From positions 1,860,001-1,924,000 of the forward strand of contig NZ_CP014136.1 in NCBI RefSeq assembly GCF_002291425.1: 64,000 nt of DNA. Direction: 5' to 3'. The notes under the pieces were generated by a model. It ran no database searches and had not been told where the DNA came from. It saw nothing but the letters and a program-made list of their open reading frames with translations. Shown one piece after another: positions 22,685 to 35,442 of the stretch. The position numbers were made by a program, and so were the translations under genes. Source of the DNA: Gibbsiella quercinecans. Lineage in GTDB: Bacteria; Pseudomonadota; Gammaproteobacteria; Enterobacterales; Enterobacteriaceae. The stretch's first letter is position 1. Every line of letters starts with the position of its first letter.

Positions 22685-23689
22685 TTATTTGCGGCTCAGG
22701 CTGCCGCGGCGGAATAAATTACGGCGAATGCTGGTCAGCCCCGGCTTCGGCTTATGTGGCTCATCCAGGCTGGCCAACACCAATTCCAACACCCGTTCGG
22801 CCACTTCCCGGTGGCGCTGCGCCACCGCCAGCACCGGGCACTCGAGGAAATCCAGCAGTTCATTATCGCCGAAGGTGGCAATCGCTAAATCGGTCGGCAA
22901 GCGGCCATACTGCTTGAGCGTCACGTCCATCACTCCTTGCAGCAGCGAAAAGGAGGTGGTGAACAACGCCTGCGGCATCGGATGGGTTTTCAGCCACTCC
23001 GCAAACAGCGTGCCGGCCGCTGCACGCTCATAGCTATTGGCATACAGGTAATCCACGTGCCGCTCATCATCCTGCCACGCCTCACGGAACCCCTGCTCAC
23101 GCAGGAAGCTGACGGAAAGCTCTGGCAAGGCCCCCAGATACAGCACCGATTGCGCAGGAAAAGTGCGCAGCTCCTGCGCCAGCGCAAAGGCGTCGACCTG
23201 ATCGGCCCCCACCACGCTGATGAAATGCTCGCGATCGAGCGCGCGGTCCAGCGCAATGATCGGCAACGGGTCTTTAACCCAGCGTTGATAAAAGGGGTGC
23301 TCCGGCGGCAACGCCGTTGAAACGATGATCGCATCGACCTGGCGCTGCAGCAGATGTTCGATACAGCGCATTTCGTTATCGGGCTGATCTTCCGAGCAGG
23401 CGATCAGCAACTGATAGCCACGCTTGCGGGCCTGGCGCTCCAGATAATTGGCGATGCGCGTATAGCTGGTGTTTTCCAGATCCGGGATCACCAGCCCAAT
23501 GGAGCGGGTTCGCCCGGCGCGCAGCCCGGCGGCCACGGCATTGGGGTGATAGTTATGCTCCCTGACGACGGCCATCACCTTTTCGACGGTTTTATCGCTG
23601 ACACGATACTGCTTTGCCTTGCCGTTGATAACATAACTGGCCGTGGTACGCGAAACGCCCGCGAGACGCGCGATTTCATCCAGTTTCAC
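22685..23689 (-). CDS. cra: Cra (FruR) catabolite repressor/activator
   Basis: Cra is a LacI-family regulator of carbon flow that responds to fructose-1-phosphate. The GTG at 23689 gives 334 residues starting (M)[17 protein letters not shown], the family helix-turn-helix, preceded by a good ribosome-binding site (AAAGGGG). A longer in-frame reading of 20 more residues covers this site and is rejected. The hinge region, the effector domain with [15 protein letters not shown] and the end [11 protein letters not shown] are E. coli-like. It lies downstream of ilvH behind a terminator. Confidence 0.98.
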   Translation of the reverse strand: MKLDEIARLAGVSRTTASYVINGKAKQYRVSDKTVEKVMAVVREHNYHPNAVAAGLRAGRTRSIGLVIPDLENTSYTRIANYLERQARKRGYQLLIACSEDQPDNEMRCIEHLLQRQVDAIIVSTALPPEHPFYQRWVKDPLPIIALDRALDREHFISVVGADQVDAFALAQELRTFPAQSVLYLGALPELSVSFLREQGFREAWQDDERHVDYLYANSYERAAAGTLFAEWLKTHPMPQALFTTSFSLLQGVMDVTLKQYGRLPTDLAIATFGDNELLDFLECPVLAVAQRHREVAERVLELVLASLDEPHKPKPGLTSIRRNLFRRGSLSRK

Positions 23690-23699
23690 ATTAACCCCT

Positions 23700-23753
23700 T
23701 TATGATGCTGAAAACACAGTGAAGGCCGTACCCAAATTAACCCTGGCACCCAT
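23700..23753 (-). CDS. Possible short leader ORF before cra
   Basis: An ATG at 23753 opens a 17-codon frame ([17 protein letters not shown]) ending in TAA 10 bp before the cra GTG, preceded by GAGGGTG at a long spacing. E. coli has an annotated fruL leader upstream of cra, but the sequence here does not resemble what I remember of it. It may be chance. Confidence 0.25.
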   Translation of the reverse strand: MGARVNLGTAFTVFSAS

Positions 23754-23847
23754 GCCGTTATTCACCCTCGTTCCAGCGATCTAACAGCAGAAAACTTTGG
23801 CAAGCAACCGCTTTTGCCGAAAGGTGCCAGCAAACAGACAAAAAACG

Positions 23848-23877
23848 TAAAAAAGGGCGTAGCCAACGCTACGCCCT
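23848..23877 (-). terminator. Terminator after ilvIH
   Basis: On the minus strand, AGGGCGTAGC and GCTACGCCCT form a perfect 10 bp stem with a GTTG tetraloop, followed by a T run. It lies about 30 bp after the ilvH stop and is a textbook intrinsic terminator, separating ilvIH from cra. Confidence 0.93.
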
Positions 23878-23905
23878 AGGGTTCACCACGCAACGGCGCC
23901 GGCCG

Positions 23906-24397
23906 CTAGCGCATGATTTTATCGCCCCGCGCCACGCCGACAATGCCGGAGCGTGCCACTTCGACGATCTCGGCCACTTCGCGCACCGCATTGAGAAAAG
24001 CATCCAGCTTGTCGCTGGTGCCCGCCAGTTGCACGGTGTACAAGGCTGCGGTGACATCGACGATTTGGCCGCGGAAAATATCCGTACAGCGTTTCACTTC
24101 CTCACGCCCGTAGCCGCTGGCCTGCAGCTTGACCAGCATAATCTCACGCTCAACGTGCGCGCCCTGCACCAACTCATTGACGCGCAACACATCCACCAGC
24201 TTATGCAGTTGCTTTTCGATCTGCTCCAGCACTTTTTCGTCGCCGACGGTCTGAATGGTCATGCGCGACAGGGTTGGATCGTCAGTCGGCGCCACGGTCA
24301 GGCTCTCGATGTTATAGCCCCGCTGGGAAAACAGCCCGATCACCCGCGACAGAGCGCCGGATTCGTTTTCCAATAATACCGATAAGATACGGCGCAT
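23906..24397 (-). CDS. ilvH: Acetolactate synthase III small subunit
   Basis: IlvH is the valine-binding regulatory subunit of acetohydroxyacid synthase III. The ATG at 24397 gives [20 protein letters not shown] and 163 residues, the E. coli length; an upstream extension lies inside ilvI. The N-terminal ACT domain contains [20 protein letters not shown] (read up to 20 residues) and the C-terminal half includes [16 protein letters not shown]. It starts 2 bp after the ilvI stop. Confidence 0.98.
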   Translation of the reverse strand: MRRILSVLLENESGALSRVIGLFSQRGYNIESLTVAPTDDPTLSRMTIQTVGDEKVLEQIEKQLHKLVDVLRVNELVQGAHVEREIMLVKLQASGYGREEVKRCTDIFRGQIVDVTAALYTVQLAGTSDKLDAFLNAVREVAEIVEVARSGIVGVARGDKIMR

Positions 24398-24399
24398 GA

Positions 24400-26118
24400 T
24401 CAGGTCCTCTCCGTTTTGCTTAACCACATTTCGTCCATGCTCCCACCGCGGATCTGCATCGGGTAAACATGTTCGGTTTCATCGACGTTCACATCGACAA
24501 ACACCAGCCGATTCTTCTCAGCCAGCGCCTGCGCCAGTTTGCTTTCCAGCTCATCCGGCGTGCGGATGGCGATCCCCACGTGGCCGTAGGCCTCCGCCAG
24601 CTTGACGAAGTCCGGCAGGGAATCCATGTACGACTGCGAATGGCGGCCTGAATAAATCATGTCCTGCCACTGTTTCACCATGCCCAGATAACGGTTGTTA
24701 AGATTCACCACCACCACCGGCAGGTTGTATTGCAGCGCGGTCGACAACTCCTGGATATTCATCTGAATACTGCCGTCGCCGGTGATACACACCACGGTTT
24801 CTTCCGGCAGCGCCAACTTCACACCCAGCGCCGCGGGCAGGCCAAAGCCCATGGTGCCCAGGCCACCGGAATTGATCCAACGGCGAGGTTTATCAAACGG
24901 GTAATACAACGCGGCGAACATCTGGTGCTGGCCCACGTCCGAAGTCACATAAGCATCACCCTTGGTCAGACGATAAACGGCTTCAATCACCGATTGGGGT
25001 TTAATGGTGGTGCCGCTTTTGTCATAATCCAGGCAGTTGCGCGCGCGCCACAGTTCAATCGCCTGCCACCAGTCACGCAGCGCGTCGCCGTCCTGCGCCT
25101 GCTCTCCCTGCGCCAGCAGTTCCAGCATTTGGCTCAACACCTGGCGGGCATCGCCGACGATCGGGATATCCGCGTTGACGGTTTTGGAAATCGAGGCGGG
25201 ATCAATATCAATGTGCAGCACGGTGGCATCCGGGCAGTACTTCGCCAGGTTGTTGGTGGTGCGATCGTCAAAGCGCACGCCAACGGCGAAGATCACATCC
25301 GCGTTATGCATAGTTTTATTCGCTTCGTAGGTGCCGTGCATACCGAGCATGCCAACGCTCTGGCGGTGCGTGCCGGGAAATGCCCCCAGCCCCATCAGCG
25401 AACTGGCCACCGGCAGATTAAGCTGTTCCGCCAACTGCAGCAATTCCGCGTGGCAGCCGGCATTGATCGCCCCGCCGCCCACGTACATAACCGGTTTTTT
25501 CGCCGCCAGAACGGTTTGCAGCGCCCGTTTGATCTGCCCACGGTGGCCCTGAACCGTCGGGTTGTAAGAACGCATGCTCACTTCCTGCGGATAGGCGTAC
25601 GGCATTCTCACCGCCGGGCCGACGATATCTTTCGGCAGGTCAATGACCACCGGGCCTGGCCGCCCCGTGGAGGCCAGATAGAATGCCTTTTTCAACACGC
25701 CGGGAATATCTTCCGTGCGCTTCACCAGGAAGCTGTGCTTCACCACCGGGCGGGAAATCCCCACCATGTCGCACTCCTGAAAAGCATCGAAACCAATCAG
25801 CGAGCTAGGCACTTGGCCAGAAAGCACCACCAGCGGGATAGAGTCGGTATAGGCCGTGGCGATACCGGTAATAGCATTGGTGGCGCCCGGGCCGGAAGTC
25901 ACCAGCACGACCCCCACTTCGCCCGTTGCGCGCGCATAGCCATCAGCCATATGCACCGCGCCCTGCTCATGACGGACTAAAATATGGTCGATCCCGCCGA
26001 CCGTATGCAGGGCGTCATAGATATCCAATACTGCCCCGCCCGGATAGCCGAATACGTGCTTAACGCCCTGATCGATCAACGATCGAACGACCATCTCGGC
26101 TCCTGACAACATTTCCAT
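24400..26118 (-). CDS. ilvI: Acetolactate synthase III large subunit
   Basis: IlvI is the catalytic ThDP/FAD subunit that forms acetolactate or acetohydroxybutyrate. The ATG at 26118 ([18 protein letters not shown]) has a strong TGGAGG site; the longer open frame upstream is non-coding and crosses a repeat. The 572 residues include the catalytic Glu in [16 protein letters not shown] near residue 48, and the ThDP motif [20 protein letters not shown] (20 residues) with its Asn-Asn end NLNNRYLGM. ilvH follows after 2 bp. Confidence 0.98.
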   Translation of the reverse strand: MEMLSGAEMVVRSLIDQGVKHVFGYPGGAVLDIYDALHTVGGIDHILVRHEQGAVHMADGYARATGEVGVVLVTSGPGATNAITGIATAYTDSIPLVVLSGQVPSSLIGFDAFQECDMVGISRPVVKHSFLVKRTEDIPGVLKKAFYLASTGRPGPVVIDLPKDIVGPAVRMPYAYPQEVSMRSYNPTVQGHRGQIKRALQTVLAAKKPVMYVGGGAINAGCHAELLQLAEQLNLPVASSLMGLGAFPGTHRQSVGMLGMHGTYEANKTMHNADVIFAVGVRFDDRTTNNLAKYCPDATVLHIDIDPASISKTVNADIPIVGDARQVLSQMLELLAQGEQAQDGDALRDWWQAIELWRARNCLDYDKSGTTIKPQSVIEAVYRLTKGDAYVTSDVGQHQMFAALYYPFDKPRRWINSGGLGTMGFGLPAALGVKLALPEETVVCITGDGSIQMNIQELSTALQYNLPVVVVNLNNRYLGMVKQWQDMIYSGRHSQSYMDSLPDFVKLAEAYGHVGIAIRTPDELESKLAQALAEKNRLVFVDVNVDETEHVYPMQIRGGSMDEMWLSKTERT

Positions 26119-26207
26119 GGGTTTGCCTCCAGGCTGATAATGCTTTGCTGGCGCGGATAGCGCGCCAATGTAGGGACAATGCCCCAAAATTATTATGAAT
26201 TGACTGT

Positions 26208-26397
26208 GTACCCAAGATAATTCGAGTTGCAGGACAAAACCGCAAAAGCGTTTTTGAATAGCGCTGGCCCCGAAGGGGTGAGGCCGTATGGCCGAATCAC
26301 GCGGCAACACAGCCAATCCCGATGAGCTGACTCCGGTAAGTGATTCGGGTGACAGAGCGCAGCCAACACACCTGCAACGTGAAGTATGAAGGGTATA
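26208..26397. repeat. ERIC-type palindromic repeat upstream of ilvI
   Basis: The element is about 190 bp with imperfect terminal inverted repeats: the left end runs TACCCAAGATAATTCGAGTT and then GCAGG, the right end read in reverse runs TACCCTTCATACTTCACGTT and then GCAGG. Its right half contains AATCCCGATGAGCTGAC and GGTAAGTGATTCGGGTGA, close to the two conserved blocks of ERIC sequences, and ends GAAGTATGAAGGGTATA. It is longer than a basic ERIC, with extra sequence on the left side. It sits 90 bp upstream of the ilvI start. Confidence 0.8.
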
Positions 26398-26632
26398 ACC
26401 CACTAACATAACGTCAGAATATGGGGGCAGGCAAACGGCAAAAGGGCACAGCAAGCCAAGGGGGATTGTTACTAAACTGAATAATTCAGGTTAATAAATA
26501 TTATGCACTAGCATCCATCAAATTCATCCATCAATTGTTTTGAAAAGTGAATGAACAACAGAACTATATCAGGCGCACTCAATGCCGTTTTTTTAGCCAA
26601 AAGCATTGGCTTTTGGCCCGCTAACGCCGCTT
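26398..26632. other. Gap between ERIC element and acyl-CoA synthetase gene
   Basis: No gene is seen. The segment 26460-26580 is AT-rich and may contain the ilvIH promoter and Lrp-binding region, since Lrp sites upstream of ilvIH are known in E. coli. A short inverted repeat rich in GCC/GGC near 26590-26632 (AAAAGCATT, GGCTTTTGG) follows the stop of the next gene and could help end its transcript. Confidence 0.4.
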
Positions 26633-28432
26633 TTATTGGTACATAGAATCAATTTGGTGCTGATAGCGCTGCAGGATCACTTTACGCCGTAGCTTCAGGG
26701 TTGGCGTTAACTCCCCCTGTTCCATCGAGAACGCCGCCGGCAGTAGGGTAAACTTTTTCACCTGCTCGAAGCGCGCCAGTTCTTTTTGCATTTCGCGCAG
26801 GCGATGTTCGAACATCTCGACAATATGGCTGTTGCGCAGAAGCTCCAGCCGATTGTGATACTTAAGGTTGATCGACTTCGCATACTCTTCCAACGATTCA
26901 AAGCTTGGCACAATCAGTGCGGAAACAAATTTACGCGCATCGGCCACAATCGCCACCTGATCGATAAAACGATCCTGTGCAAGCACGCCTTCAATCATTT
27001 GCGGCGCAATGTATTTCCCACCGGAGGTCTTCATCAGATCTTTTAGCCGTTCGGTGATAAACAAATTACCATCCTCATCAAGCCCCCCGGCATCACCGGT
27101 TTTCAGCCAGCCATCGGCGGTAAACGCCGCTGCCGTTTCCTGCGGCTTGTTGAAGTAGCCACGCATGACTATCGGGCCATGCACCTGGATTTCGTTTTCT
27201 TCACCAATGCGCACGCCGATCCCCGGCAAGGGCTTGCCAATGGAGCCAAAGCGGAAATTACCTTCTTCCCAGCAGGAAACGGTGGCACAGGTTTCCGTCA
27301 TCCCATAGCCGTATTTGATATTGATCCCCATCGCCTGGAAAAACAGGATCACATTATCATCCAGCTTGGCACCCGCCGCTGGCAGGAAGCGCACGCGCCC
27401 ACCTAAAATATCGCGCAGCTTGCTGAGCACCAGTTTGTCTGCCCAGCGGTGTGAAAGCATGAACAGTTTGCCCAGCGGCTTGCCGGCACGCTCCTGCAGG
27501 AACTTGCGCTCACCACACACCATCGCCCAATAGAACAACGCCCGGCGCAGCCACGGGGCCCGCGCCACTTTCTCATGCACGGCGCTAAAGATTTTTTCGT
27601 AAAACCGCGGCACCGCACACATCAAAGTTGGCCGCACCGCAGCCATCGCCTGCCGAACCCAATCGGTGTTCGGCAGATAAACGTTCTGCGCCCCGGAATG
27701 CATGATAAAGAAGCTCCAGGCCCGCTCAAATACGTGTGATAACGGCAGAAAACACAGCGAAACGTCATCGCCGCTGACCGTCAGGCGCTCATCATGCAGG
27801 CAGAGCTGCGCCGCCAGGTTGCGGTAATCCAGCATCACGCCTTTCGGCTCGCCGGTGGTGCCCGAGGTATAGATGAGGGTAAACAGATCGGCTAAGCAAC
27901 TGGCGGCAATACGCGCCTGCAAATCGGGGCCAAAAGCCGCCACATCGGCATCACGCAGCAGATCATCCAGGTAACAGGCGATCTCGCAGCCACGCAGATC
28001 GACGGTGCCATCAAACACAATGATATGGGCCAGCTGTGGGCAGGTTTCACGCAGTGCAATCGCGGTATCCAGTTGCGCCTGCCCGCCGACAAACAGGGTA
28101 CGAACGTCAGCGTCATGAATAATGAAGGCCGCCTGGGCCGGCGTATTGGTGGCATAAAGCGGTACGCTGACCGCACGCAGATGCAAAATGGCCAGATCGG
28201 CCAGCGACCAGGCCATGCTGTTATTGGCGAAGATGGCGACGCGTTCCTGAACCCCGATCCCGAGGGCCAACAGCCCACAGGCAAGGCGTTCAACATGCGA
28301 ACCCACCTCTTGCCAGGAAAGCAGGATCTCCCCACTTGGCGCCCACTGGCGAAAAGCCGTACATTCGGCCCGGTTGGCAACCTGATGCTGGATGCGTTGG
28401 ACAATATGGTATTGCAGCATGTTATCAATCAT
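26633..28432 (-). CDS. Long-chain acyl-CoA synthetase family AMP-forming ligase
   Basis: This 599-residue protein is an ANL-superfamily adenylating enzyme. The P-loop-like motif LIYTSGTTGEPKGVML is near residue 188, the A5 region YGYGMTETCATVS near 376, the TGDAGGLDEDGNLF motif near 450 and the hinge ITERLKDLMKTSGGKYIAP with the catalytic Lys further on. It resembles the FAA1-type long-chain fatty acid ligases more than E. coli FadD, so the substrate is not certain. It lies between ilvI and leuO in the same orientation with wide gaps on both sides, so it is probably its own transcript. I do not recall a homologue at this place in E. coli. Confidence 0.88.
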   Translation of the reverse strand: MIDNMLQYHIVQRIQHQVANRAECTAFRQWAPSGEILLSWQEVGSHVERLACGLLALGIGVQERVAIFANNSMAWSLADLAILHLRAVSVPLYATNTPAQAAFIIHDADVRTLFVGGQAQLDTAIALRETCPQLAHIIVFDGTVDLRGCEIACYLDDLLRDADVAAFGPDLQARIAASCLADLFTLIYTSGTTGEPKGVMLDYRNLAAQLCLHDERLTVSGDDVSLCFLPLSHVFERAWSFFIMHSGAQNVYLPNTDWVRQAMAAVRPTLMCAVPRFYEKIFSAVHEKVARAPWLRRALFYWAMVCGERKFLQERAGKPLGKLFMLSHRWADKLVLSKLRDILGGRVRFLPAAGAKLDDNVILFFQAMGINIKYGYGMTETCATVSCWEEGNFRFGSIGKPLPGIGVRIGEENEIQVHGPIVMRGYFNKPQETAAAFTADGWLKTGDAGGLDEDGNLFITERLKDLMKTSGGKYIAPQMIEGVLAQDRFIDQVAIVADARKFVSALIVPSFESLEEYAKSINLKYHNRLELLRNSHIVEMFEHRLREMQKELARFEQVKKFTLLPAAFSMEQGELTPTLKLRRKVILQRYQHQIDSMYQ

Positions 28433-28821
28433 AGTGCTCTGAGCCTGAATTTAATCAATTGACTAACCCGGAGCAGAGCGGCGGCCCAGCATCTCGGCTT
28501 ACATATGTTTACTGTTTTTCTGCAGTTTACCGGCTCATTTACCGATGGGGAAGGAATTTCAGCGTAGAGGTGTAAGCTCAAAAAAGTGATGCGGCTTAAC
28601 CCGCACAGCGGCTCAAAAGAGATGGCGATGGGCTGCACGATGACAAGACTCACAAGGCAAAGCAGGCAGGCAATCTAAAAAACCAAGATAAATACAAAAT
28701 ACAGGATAATATTTTTTATTAATGATGATGTAACCCAGCGGAACAACCTGCCATTTTATTACAGTAAAATCCCACTAAAACCAAGAAAAATCCTATTATT
28801 TCACGTGAGTCAGACACAATA
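28433..28821. other. Gap between leuO and the acyl-CoA synthetase gene
   Basis: I see no gene. A 74-codon minus-strand open frame (28429-28653) is unlike any protein I know. The part from 28675 to 28800 is AT-rich. The promoter of the downstream ligase gene is expected here. Confidence 0.4.
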
Positions 28822-28851
28822 TTAATCTGGGAACTCGCCGCCCCAGATTAA
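28822..28851 (-). terminator. Stem-loop after leuO
   Basis: Perfect 10-base arms TTAATCTGGG and CCCAGATTAA surround a 10-base loop, 15 bp beyond the leuO stop. On the minus strand the sequence following is AT-rich but lacks a pure T run, so this is a probable rather than certain terminator. Confidence 0.65.
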
Positions 28852-28866
28852 TAAGTTAATCTATTT

Positions 28867-29811
28867 TTACTTCGACTCCATATGATTTAGCAATGTTTTA
28901 ATCCATTGATAAGACTTATCCGAAGATGCAGATTCATGCCAGGAAAGGTAACCATAGGTTTTTTGTTTATTCCCAGGCAAAGAAATGATCTTCAGCGATA
29001 ATAATTCTTGCCGCTGTTGCGCCAGCCATTTTGGCACAATAGCAATAAGCTGTGTTTTTGCCACGATATCTAACACACTGAGCAGATCGGTGCATTGCTG
29101 CGCAACGCGATTACGCATTTCATGATCAATATAATGAGGTTTACTAAAGGAACAAAAATTCTCTAGCGATACCACGGCATGTTCCTCCGCTAAAAGGTGC
29201 GCATGCATGATAACCTTCGAAATACGCGGGTGCGTTTGCGATGCAACCAATACGAGCTCATCTTCAAATAAAACTTCGCTGCAAAACTCTGCACCGTCAA
29301 AACGCTTATAGCTAATGACGAAATCCGTTTCCCGGTAGCGTAGCTGCTGTTCAATATCGTTGTTCATAAAAGAACGGATCTGAAGGCGGATGTGAGGCGC
29401 CAACGCCTTAACGGTATTGATAATATTAACCGCCAGGCGTAAATCCAACGGACTGCAGATAGAAATCGAAAACGTACGTACGCTGGTTTCCGCGTCAAAT
29501 TCCGTGCCGGGCAACTCGTTTCTTACCAACAACAACGCCTGACGCACCGGGGAAAAAAGCTGTTTGGCCCTTGCCGTCGGCTGGATGCCACGGCCAAAGC
29601 GAATAAAAAGTTCATCATTAAACATGGTCTTCAAGCGCGCAACCGCATTGCTGACCGCCGGCTGCGATATCCCCAGCAAACTGGCGGCCCGGGTAATACT
29701 TTGCTCTTGCATAACGGCATCAAACACCGTGAGTAAGTTTAAATCGATGTTACGCAGGTAACTACTGAGCGTTTCTTTCCCTGAGGCAGCGTCTAAATCA
29801 GATTCAGACAT
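28867..29811 (-). CDS. leuO: LeuO, LysR-type regulator
   Basis: LeuO is a LysR-type regulator that counters H-NS silencing and influences the leu operon. The ATG at 29811 is chosen because GGAG lies at good spacing and overlaps an alternative GTG at 29823; this gives 314 residues, as in E. coli. The helix-turn-helix block NLLTVFDAVMQEQSITRAAS and the following LLGISQPAVSNAVARLK are near-identical to E. coli LeuO, while the effector domain is much more divergent. It is divergent from leuLABCD across a gap of about 730 bp. Confidence 0.95.
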   Translation of the reverse strand: MSESDLDAASGKETLSSYLRNIDLNLLTVFDAVMQEQSITRAASLLGISQPAVSNAVARLKTMFNDELFIRFGRGIQPTARAKQLFSPVRQALLLVRNELPGTEFDAETSVRTFSISICSPLDLRLAVNIINTVKALAPHIRLQIRSFMNNDIEQQLRYRETDFVISYKRFDGAEFCSEVLFEDELVLVASQTHPRISKVIMHAHLLAEEHAVVSLENFCSFSKPHYIDHEMRNRVAQQCTDLLSVLDIVAKTQLIAIVPKWLAQQRQELLSLKIISLPGNKQKTYGYLSWHESASSDKSYQWIKTLLNHMESK

Positions 29812-30474
29812 AGTATACTCCACTCAATCCTATTGAAATAATCCCATTAACACCTAAAAAAACCGTCATTATCAATTAAGTTAAGTTTTTCAATAACAGA
29901 TTCAATTAGTGCATCAACATTATAAAAACATGAATCAATAGCTTTACTCTAACCCTTTAAGGTTAATCCCCATGGCAAAAAACTAAAGCCACCTAAAATC
30001 ACGACAATAACAAATACAAAAGAGGTACAACATTCCCATAAATACAGGCTAATTACATCCTGCAACGTGCAGATGTGTTGGTTTGGTCACTCGGCCTATC
30101 CCTGCGCCCTGCCATTGCGGGGAACATGTCAATAGCGCTCAAATCTGTTTCCAGAAGATTTTCGCTCACGCTACTCATTTACCGATAGACGTAAAATGAA
30201 AGATAACGCCATGAATAAAAGATAAACTGCTCTCAATTTTATACCTTGTATACTTCAAGTTAACGATTTCTCACCGCTCACTTCTGTTGCAGATTTTATC
30301 GTAGCGCCATCAATAATCAATATTCCATTGCCTGCTAAGTTCTATTTATGCTAACCATCCCGCAAAAAATATTATTATTTTTTGCTGAAAAAAAGCTATT
30401 TCACAGAATAATACACCAGTATGATTATCCCATTATCATGCGTGGTCAACGAGCGCTCACCGGGCAACCAAATG
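29812..30474. other. Long AT-rich control region between leuO and leuL
   Basis: No ORF is convincing in this gap. It is rich in A and T runs, especially 29830-30060 and 30190-30440, unlike the flanking genes. In E. coli the corresponding interval contains H-NS- and LeuO-binding DNA and links the two promoters. A short fragment similar to an ERIC end lies at 30056-30101. Confidence 0.55.
30056..30101. repeat. Possible ERIC fragment
   Basis: The bases CCTGCAACGTGCAG followed by ATGTGTTGGTTTGGTCACTC resemble the terminal part of the ERIC-type element at 26208-26397 (GTTGCAGGTGTGTTGGCTG in reverse). No second end is clear, so it is a short, decayed match. Confidence 0.35.
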
Positions 30475-30503
30475 TTGACATTTGATGGCGAATAACGTAT
30501 CAC
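30475..30503 (+). promoter_or_regulatory. leu operon promoter
   Basis: A perfect TTGACA (30475-30480) is followed after 17 bp by TATCAC (30498-30503), about 38 bp before the leuL ATG. The -10 box is weak. Position and -35 match the expected leuLABCD promoter. Confidence 0.65.
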
Positions 30504-30540
30504 TTAATACAACGTAAATATTTCAGAGAAGTTGAACCCC

Positions 30541-30624
30541 ATGATCCGTACTACCCGTCTACTAGGCCTACTACTAAACGCATCTCCTTTGCGCGGTATG
30601 CCGGTGGGCAAAACCTGGATCTGA
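30541..30624 (+). CDS. leuL: leu operon leader peptide
   Basis: This 27-codon leader (MIRTTRLLGLLLNASPLRGM then PVGKTWI) contains five leucines in the LLGLLL stretch, all encoded by the rare codon CTA. When leucyl-tRNA is scarce, ribosome stalling at these codons should favour antitermination and leuABCD transcription. It lies between the leu promoter and the attenuator at 30646-30675. E. coli LeuL, as I recall it, is 28 residues with four CTA codons. Confidence 0.95.
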   Translation: MIRTTRLLGLLLNASPLRGMPVGKTWI

Positions 30625-30645
30625 TTCAGCACCTCACCTCATAAT

Positions 30646-30675
30646 AAACCCGCGCTACTGCGCGGGTTTTTTTTT
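30646..30675 (+). terminator. leu attenuator terminator
   Basis: AAACCCGCGC and GCGCGGGTTT form a perfect 10 bp stem around the loop TACT, running into nine T residues. It stands between leuL and leuA and is the transcription attenuator. Confidence 0.95.
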
Positions 30676-30715
30676 GCCCGCTTAGCGTGAAACAAACACG
30701 ATTAAGGAACAACCG

Positions 30716-34786
<4,071 letters not shown>

Positions 34787-34795
34787 GGAGCTACC

Positions 34796-35398
34796 GTGGC
34801 TAAATTTACTCAACATACCGGCTTAGTGGTGCCTTTGGATGCGGCCAACGTCGATACCGACGCCATTATCCCGAAGCAGTTTCTGCAGAAGGTGACCCGT
34901 ACCGGCTTCGGCGTACACCTGTTCAACGACTGGCGTTATCTGGATGACGCCGGTGAGCAGCCCAACCCGGAGTTCGTGCTGAATAAACCGCGTTACAAAG
35001 GGGCAAGCATCCTGTTGGCGCGCGAGAACTTCGGCTGCGGCTCATCCCGTGAGCACGCGCCTTGGGCGCTGACCGATTACGGCTTTAAAGTGGTGATCGC
35101 GCCAAGCTTTGCCGATATCTTCTACGGCAACTCGTTCAACAACCAGCTGCTGCCGGTGACGCTGAGCGAGCAGGACGTGGATACGCTATTCAAGCTGGTG
35201 GCCGATAACGAAGGCACCGAGTTCACTGTCGATCTGGAAAACCAGGTGGTCAAAGCCGGTGGCCACAGCTACCCGTTTGAAATCGACAGCTTCCGCCGCC
35301 ACTGCATGATTAACGGCCTGGACAGCATTGGCCTGACGCTGCAGCACGAAGCGGATATCTCCCGCTACGAAGCGCAACAGCCGGCATTTTTGAACTAA
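34796..35398 (+). CDS. leuD: Isopropylmalate isomerase small subunit
   Basis: LeuD is the swivelling-domain subunit of the isomerase. The GTG start at 34796 follows AAGGAG, giving 200 residues that begin (M)[19 protein letters not shown]. The aconitase swivel motif [19 protein letters not shown] near residue 73 and the block [18 protein letters not shown] are clear. It ends the operon, with a terminator 14 bp downstream. Confidence 0.98.
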   Translation: MAKFTQHTGLVVPLDAANVDTDAIIPKQFLQKVTRTGFGVHLFNDWRYLDDAGEQPNPEFVLNKPRYKGASILLARENFGCGSSREHAPWALTDYGFKVVIAPSFADIFYGNSFNNQLLPVTLSEQDVDTLFKLVADNEGTEFTVDLENQVVKAGGHSYPFEIDSFRRHCMINGLDSIGLTLQHEADISRYEAQQPAFLN

Positions 35399-35411
35399 GC
35401 AGGCTTATCCC

Positions 35412-35441
35412 CTCACCCGCCCCCAGGCGGGTGAGTTTTTT
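35412..35441 (+). terminator. Terminator after leuABCD
   Basis: CTCACCCGCC and GGCGGGTGAG form a perfect 10 bp stem with a CCCA loop and six T residues on the plus strand. The converging permease gene stops 2 bp beyond it. Confidence 0.95.
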
Positions 35442-35442
35442 A

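Noticed and set aside
26119-26454. N-terminal extension of ilvI by about 110 codons
   Set aside because: It runs through the ERIC element, while the ATG at 26118 has a strong ribosome site and matches the known start.
30241-30265. Possible matching second end for the ERIC fragment near 30056
   Set aside because: TATACTTCAAGTT resembles an ERIC end, but no core blocks lie between, so a full element cannot be supported.
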